Assembly: GCA_021298555.1 (NCBI GenBank)
Contig: JAJTGE010000001.1
Coordinates: 63,445-127,444, forward strand
Source: Oxalobacteraceae bacterium
GTDB lineage: Bacteria > Pseudomonadota > Gammaproteobacteria > Burkholderiales > Burkholderiaceae_D
DNA: 64,000 bases
Direction of reading: 5' to 3'
The position numbers and the translations under genes were made by a program. Positions 59,389-64,000 of the stretch are shown one piece after another (positions within the stretch are counted from its first letter, which is position 1; each line of letters begins with the position of its first letter). The notes beneath the pieces were generated by a model. It worked only from the letters and a program-made list of their open reading frames with translations, was not told the origin of the DNA and ran no database searches.

Positions 59389-61290
59389 TCAGCCCTTAAG
59401 TGCAAAGCGTATTTGATCGAGCGATGACGGATCTTCTATGGTGGTGATATCGCCTGGATCACGTCCTTCGCAAATCGCCTGTATCAAACGCCGCAACAAC
59501 TTACCTGAGCGTGTTTTGGGTAGCAAATTTACGCAGTGCACACGTGCAGGTCGCGCTACTGCCCCTAACTGTTTATCTACCAAGCCCCAGACTTCAGCTT
59601 CCAGTGCCATGCGTGCCTTGGGATCAGTGGCCGTATCAGCATGTTTGGGTACCACGAAGGCAACAGCAACCTGCCCTTTTAACGAGTCTTCTACACCCAC
59701 GACTGCCACCTCCGATACATTCGGATGGCTAGAGATACTCTCTTCGATCTCACGCGTACCCAAACGATGACCGGCAACGTTAATCACATCATCCGTTCTG
59801 CCTAAGATGAAGTAGTAACCATCATCATCACGTATGCCCCAATCAAACGTGGAGTACACCTGCTCGTTACTAAAATTAGACCAATAGGTGTTTACGAAAC
59901 GTTGATCGTCACCATAGACAGTCTGCATGCAACCCGGCGGTAACGGGCCTTCAATAACCAGCACGCCTTTTTCATTGTTACCGCAAAGCTCACCGCTAGA
60001 TTCGTTCAACAATTTCATTCTATAGCCTGGCATGGGCACGCCCGGGCTGCCCAAGCGTGTGGGCTTGTCTTCTACACCTTTGGCAATCGAGAGCACAGGC
60101 CAGCCGGTTTCGGTTTGCCAGTAATTATCAATAATAGGTACACCTAATTCACCTGCGATCCAATCCGACGTCGGCTCATCCAAAGGCTCACCCGCCAGGT
60201 ACAAGGCTTTGAGTGACGAGAGATCATGCTTGCGCATGAGTTCAGACGGATGTTTTTTTAGTACACGCACCGCAGTAGGTGCTGAAAACATGCGGGCCAC
60301 TTTGTGCTTTTCAACGAGCTGCCACCAGATACTGGCGTCGGGTCGAACCGGTACACCTTCGTACAGTATGGTGGCCATACCAGCGATTAGTGGTCCATAA
60401 ACAATATATGAATGACCTACCACCCAACCGATATCAGAGGTACAGAAATACGTCTCACCTGGCTTGCCACAAAAAATATGATCCATCGACGTAGCCAGCG
60501 CAACAGAATACCCACCCACATCACGTTGTACCCCTTTAGGTTTACCTGTCGTTCCTGAGGTGTACAAAATATAGGAGATGTGTTCGGAATTAAGCCAAGT
60601 CACCGGTATCTTTGCATCGATGAATTGACTACGCTGTTCTGCGTAATCAATATCACGACCAGCAACCAGTTCCATAGGTGAGAGATGGCGATCCACCAAC
60701 AACACATGCGCTGGCTTGTGTGATGCCAGACGTATCGCTTCATCTAATAAAGGCTTGTACGGAACAACTTTGCCAACGCGCGAACCTGCATCAGCTGACA
60801 CGATCAAGCATGGCTTGGCGTCATCAATACGGGTCGCCAAACTGTGTGCTGCAAACCCACCAAACACAACAGAATGGATAGCTCCCATACGTGCACAAGC
60901 GAGCATGGCAAATACCGCTTCGGCAATCATGGGCATGTAAATCAATACCATGTCACCCTTACCTACTCCCAGCGATTGCATGATGGCAGCTGTGCGTTCG
61001 ACTTCGCGTTGGAGCTCGCGATAAGTCCAGGTTTTTTCTGCGGGGGATGCGTCCGGAGTCTCAGTTGTAATGGCGATCAATGCGGCTTGATCACCTTGTG
61101 TATCAACCCAGCGGTCTATCGCATTGTGGCAAAGATTGGTTTGCCCACCCACGAACCAGTGTGCAAACGGTGGCTTGGAATAATCCAGCACGCGAGAAAA
61201 CGGTGTATGCCATTCAATGCGTTTCGCTTGTTCACCCCAAAATGTTTCGGGATCATTGATGGATTGCTTATACAACTCGTTGTAGTTCAT
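59389..61290 (-). CDS. prpE: Propionate-CoA ligase
   Basis: YILYTSGTTGKPKGVQRDVGGYSVAL; next to prpF/acnD. Confidence 0.95.
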   Translation of the reverse strand: MNYNELYKQSINDPETFWGEQAKRIEWHTPFSRVLDYSKPPFAHWFVGGQTNLCHNAIDRWVDTQGDQAALIAITTETPDASPAEKTWTYRELQREVERTAAIMQSLGVGKGDMVLIYMPMIAEAVFAMLACARMGAIHSVVFGGFAAHSLATRIDDAKPCLIVSADAGSRVGKVVPYKPLLDEAIRLASHKPAHVLLVDRHLSPMELVAGRDIDYAEQRSQFIDAKIPVTWLNSEHISYILYTSGTTGKPKGVQRDVGGYSVALATSMDHIFCGKPGETYFCTSDIGWVVGHSYIVYGPLIAGMATILYEGVPVRPDASIWWQLVEKHKVARMFSAPTAVRVLKKHPSELMRKHDLSSLKALYLAGEPLDEPTSDWIAGELGVPIIDNYWQTETGWPVLSIAKGVEDKPTRLGSPGVPMPGYRMKLLNESSGELCGNNEKGVLVIEGPLPPGCMQTVYGDDQRFVNTYWSNFSNEQVYSTFDWGIRDDDGYYFILGRTDDVINVAGHRLGTREIEESISSHPNVSEVAVVGVEDSLKGQVAVAFVVPKHADTATDPKARMALEAEVWGLVDKQLGAVARPARVHCVNLLPKTRSGKLLRRLIQAICEGRDPGDITTIEDPSSLDQIRFALKG

Positions 61291-61323
61291 ACCGTTCCCC
61301 TGCTTTTTTTTTGTATACCTATA

Positions 61324-62520
61324 TCAAAAGCTATCGCCTGGCACTCTGACCCATCCCTCCATGAGCACACGAGCACTGCGACTCATGATGGCTTTGGTAA
61401 CACTCCATTCGCCGTTTGTATTGACTGCTTCAGCTCCCACACGCAGTGTTCCTGATGGATGTCCAAAACGAACAGCGCTTAACGCTCCACCACCAGCTGC
61501 GGTATTCACTAGTGTGCCTGGAATAGCAGCTGCTGTGCCTATTGCAACTGCAGCTGTACCCATCATCGCATGATGCAGCTTGCCCATCGACAGAGCGCGT
61601 ACTAACAGATCAACCTCATCAGCCTTCACATGCTTACCGCTCGATGACGTGTAATCGGTTGGCTTGGCAACAAAGGCCACCTTGGGGGTGTGCTGACGCG
61701 TAGCGGCTTCCTCAATTTCGTTTATCAAGCCCATACGCAGCGAGCCATGCGCGCGTATCGCCTCAAACATCGCCAACGCTTTAGGGTCACTATTGATAGC
61801 CTCTTGTAATTCTGTGCCGGTATAACCAATTTCCTGAGCGTTGATAAAGATAGTCGGTATACCTGCATTGATCATCGTTGCGTTCAAAGTGCCAACGCCG
61901 GGTACCTCGAGCTGATCTACAACGCGCCCGGTAGGAAACATCGCTCCGCCAGCGCCATCTTCATCGGCTGCCGGATCCATAAATTCCAGTTGCACTTCTG
62001 CCGCCGGAAAGGTCACACCGTCCAGTTCAAAGTCACCGGTCTCTTGTACTACCCCATTAACCATAGGTACATGGGCGATGATAGTTTTACCGATGTTAGC
62101 CTGCCAGATACGAATTGTGGCCATACCATCGTTAGGTAAACGACTCGCATCAACTAAACCATTACTGATTGCAAAGGGGCCTACTGCAGCTGACAGATTG
62201 CCGCAATTACCGCTCCAATCAACGAAGGCTTTATCGATCGACACTTGACCAAACAAATAATCAACATCGTGATTTGCTTGCGTACTTTTAGCGAGAATGA
62301 CTGATTTACTGGTGCTTGATGTCGCGCCACCCATGCCATCAATCTGCTTACCGTAAGGATCGGGGCTACCGATAACGCGCAATAAAAACTTGTCACGAGC
62401 TGCCCCTGGTTTTTGAGCGCTCTCTGGCAAATCTTGCAGACGGAAAAAAATACCTTTGCTGGTACCGCCGCGCATATAGGTAGCAGCGACTTTAATTTGA
62501 GGAGCATGTGCCATGGTCAC
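61324..62520 (-). CDS. prpF: 2-methylaconitate cis-trans isomerase
   Basis: ATYMRGGTSKGIFFRLQDLP, DYLFGQVSIDKAFVDWSGNCGNLSAAVGPFAI. Confidence 0.95.
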   Translation of the reverse strand: MTMAHAPQIKVAATYMRGGTSKGIFFRLQDLPESAQKPGAARDKFLLRVIGSPDPYGKQIDGMGGATSSTSKSVILAKSTQANHDVDYLFGQVSIDKAFVDWSGNCGNLSAAVGPFAISNGLVDASRLPNDGMATIRIWQANIGKTIIAHVPMVNGVVQETGDFELDGVTFPAAEVQLEFMDPAADEDGAGGAMFPTGRVVDQLEVPGVGTLNATMINAGIPTIFINAQEIGYTGTELQEAINSDPKALAMFEAIRAHGSLRMGLINEIEEAATRQHTPKVAFVAKPTDYTSSSGKHVKADEVDLLVRALSMGKLHHAMMGTAAVAIGTAAAIPGTLVNTAAGGGALSAVRFGHPSGTLRVGAEAVNTNGEWSVTKAIMSRSARVLMEGWVRVPGDSF

Positions 62521-64000
62521 GCTGCCTTAGTCGATGCTAAAAAATCTTGCGCAAATCGTTGCAACACACCACCTGCTTCGTAAATGGATGCTTCTTCTGC
62601 GGTATCGAGCCGGCAGTTCACCGGCACTTCTATACGCTCGCCATTTTTTCTGTGAATGATGAGTGTGAGCTCAATGCGTGGTTTGCGTTCACCCACTACA
62701 TCAAAGGTTTCAGTGCCATCGATACCCAGTTTTTTTCTATCGGTACCTGCTTTGAATTCCAGCGGTAAAACACCCATACCTATTAAATTAGTACGGTGTA
62801 TGCGCTCAAAGCCTTCGGCAACTATCGCCTCTACTCCTGCTAGCCGCACGCCTTTGGCAGCCCAGTCGCGTGATGAACCTTGACCGTAGTCTGCACCCGC
62901 AATAATAATCAGTGGCTGTTTACGTTCCATGTAGGTTTCTATTGCTTCCCACATGCGCGTCACTTTGCCTTCCGGCTCTATGCGCGTTAATGATCCTTTT
63001 TTAATTTTTCCATCGACAACCGCCATTTCATTCATCAACGTTGGATTAGCGAAGGTTGCACGCTGAGTCGTTAGATGATCTCCACGGTGCGTTGCATAGG
63101 AATTGAAATCTTCCTCTGGTAATCCCATTTTGGCCAGATACTCACCTGCTGCGCTGTCGAGCAAAATCGCATTCGATGGAGATAAATGATCGGTGGTGAT
63201 GTTGTCACCTAAAACAGCCAGTGCACGCATACTCGTTAAGCTGCGCTCACCTGCCAAGGCACCCTCCCAATACGGTGGACGACGTATATAGGTTGACTGA
63301 CCACGCCACTCATACAAAGGGCTAACTTTGGTGCCGCTATCGGATTGAATCGCAAACATAGGTTCGTAAACCTTGCGAAACTGTTCTGGCTTGACGCTGG
63401 ATTTAACAATGGCATCAATCTCTTCATCGGTAGGCCAGATATCTTTTAAGCGAATTTCTTTACCATCAACTACCGTCAAAATATCTTTTTCAATATCAAA
63501 GCGTATGGTGCCTGCAATCGCATAAGCAACGACTAAGGGTGGTGACGCAAGAAAAGCTTGTTTGGCATAAGGGTGTATACGTCCGTCAAAATTTCGGTTG
63601 CCTGATAAAACCGCTGTGGCATACAAATCACGAGCTATGATTTCTTTTTGAATCACCGGATCCAACGCCCCCGACATGCCATTACATGAAGTGCAGGCAT
63701 AGCCCACCACGCCAAAGCCCAACTTTTCTAAGTCGTCCATCAAACCGGCTTCTTCAAGATACATAGTCACAGCTTTGGAGCCTGGCGCAAGTGATGATTT
63801 CACCCACGGCTTACGCGCCAAACCCAGCTGGTTGGCATTACGTGCCAAGAGAGCAGCAGCAATCACATTACGCGGATTTGATGTATTGGTGCAGCTGGTA
63901 ATTGCTGCAATGATGACAGCACCATCTGGCATTTGGCCCGGCACCTCTTCCCATTGTCCTGCAATCCCTTTGGCGGCTAATTCAGACGTGGCTACACGCG
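62517..64000 (-). CDS. acnD: Fe/S-dependent 2-methylisocitrate dehydratase AcnD (truncated by window edge)
   Basis: AAITSCTNTSNPRNVIAAALLARNA, GYACTSCNGMSG, GADYGQGSSRDWAAKGV. Confidence 0.93.
   Translation of the reverse strand, partial: RVATSELAAKGIAGQWEEVPGQMPDGAVIIAAITSCTNTSNPRNVIAAALLARNANQLGLARKPWVKSSLAPGSKAVTMYLEEAGLMDDLEKLGFGVVGYACTSCNGMSGALDPVIQKEIIARDLYATAVLSGNRNFDGRIHPYAKQAFLASPPLVVAYAIAGTIRFDIEKDILTVVDGKEIRLKDIWPTDEEIDAIVKSSVKPEQFRKVYEPMFAIQSDSGTKVSPLYEWRGQSTYIRRPPYWEGALAGERSLTSMRALAVLGDNITTDHLSPSNAILLDSAAGEYLAKMGLPEEDFNSYATHRGDHLTTQRATFANPTLMNEMAVVDGKIKKGSLTRIEPEGKVTRMWEAIETYMERKQPLIIIAGADYGQGSSRDWAAKGVRLAGVEAIVAEGFERIHRTNLIGMGVLPLEFKAGTDRKKLGIDGTETFDVVGERKPRIELTLIIHRKNGERIEVPVNCRLDTAEEASIYEAGGVLQRFAQDFLASTKAA

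Noticed and set aside
60844-61455. 203-aa plus-strand ORF over prpE/prpF
   Set aside because: Shadow ORF antisense to two solid genes
1-64000. CRISPR array, transposase/IS, prophage or integrase
   Set aside because: No regularly spaced direct repeats with unique spacers, no transposase or integrase ORF in the track

Overview
A roughly 64 kb chromosomal segment, most consistent with a betaproteobacterium (inferred from gene content). It contains: (1) a flagellar cluster, flhA(partial)-flhF-flhG-fliA-hyp-fliS-fliK-fliLMNOPQR-flhB, followed by an uncharacterised three-gene module and then an opposing sigma54-activator/motA/motB unit; (2) an alkB-like / methyltransferase / CoA-binding / metY block; (3) a secreted acetamidase-formamidase with hypothetical partners and a HupE/UreJ-like protein; (4) an ArsR-YeeE-YeeE-DUF2892-methyltransferase sulfur-type cluster; (5) bioB/bioD/bioF and acyl-CoA genes; (6) GtrA/GtrB/YdjC genes; (7) histidine kinase and response regulator next to flgM-like and flhDC genes; (8) a cysB-divergent sulfate assimilation cluster (tauE-cysI-DUF934-cysH-cysD-cysN-cobA); (9) lptFG/pepA/xth; (10) an AbiEi/AbiEii-type toxin-antitoxin pair with a perfect palindrome at its start; (11) prpE-prpF-acnD(partial). 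Main observations: fliK is frameshifted by an exact 46-bp tandem duplication, and motB has lost an internal OmpA-domain segment and carries an in-frame TAG. The flhB-motB gap holds an unrecognised module: a TM/SPOR protein, an acidic protein of about 20 twelve-residue repeats with 36/72/144-bp hierarchy, and a TM coiled-coil protein. Sigma28 and sigma54 promoter matches are visible in the flagellar genes. A 26-aa membrane microprotein with a good Shine-Dalgarno is absent from the ORF track. All product names come from recognising protein families by eye; no database search was run.
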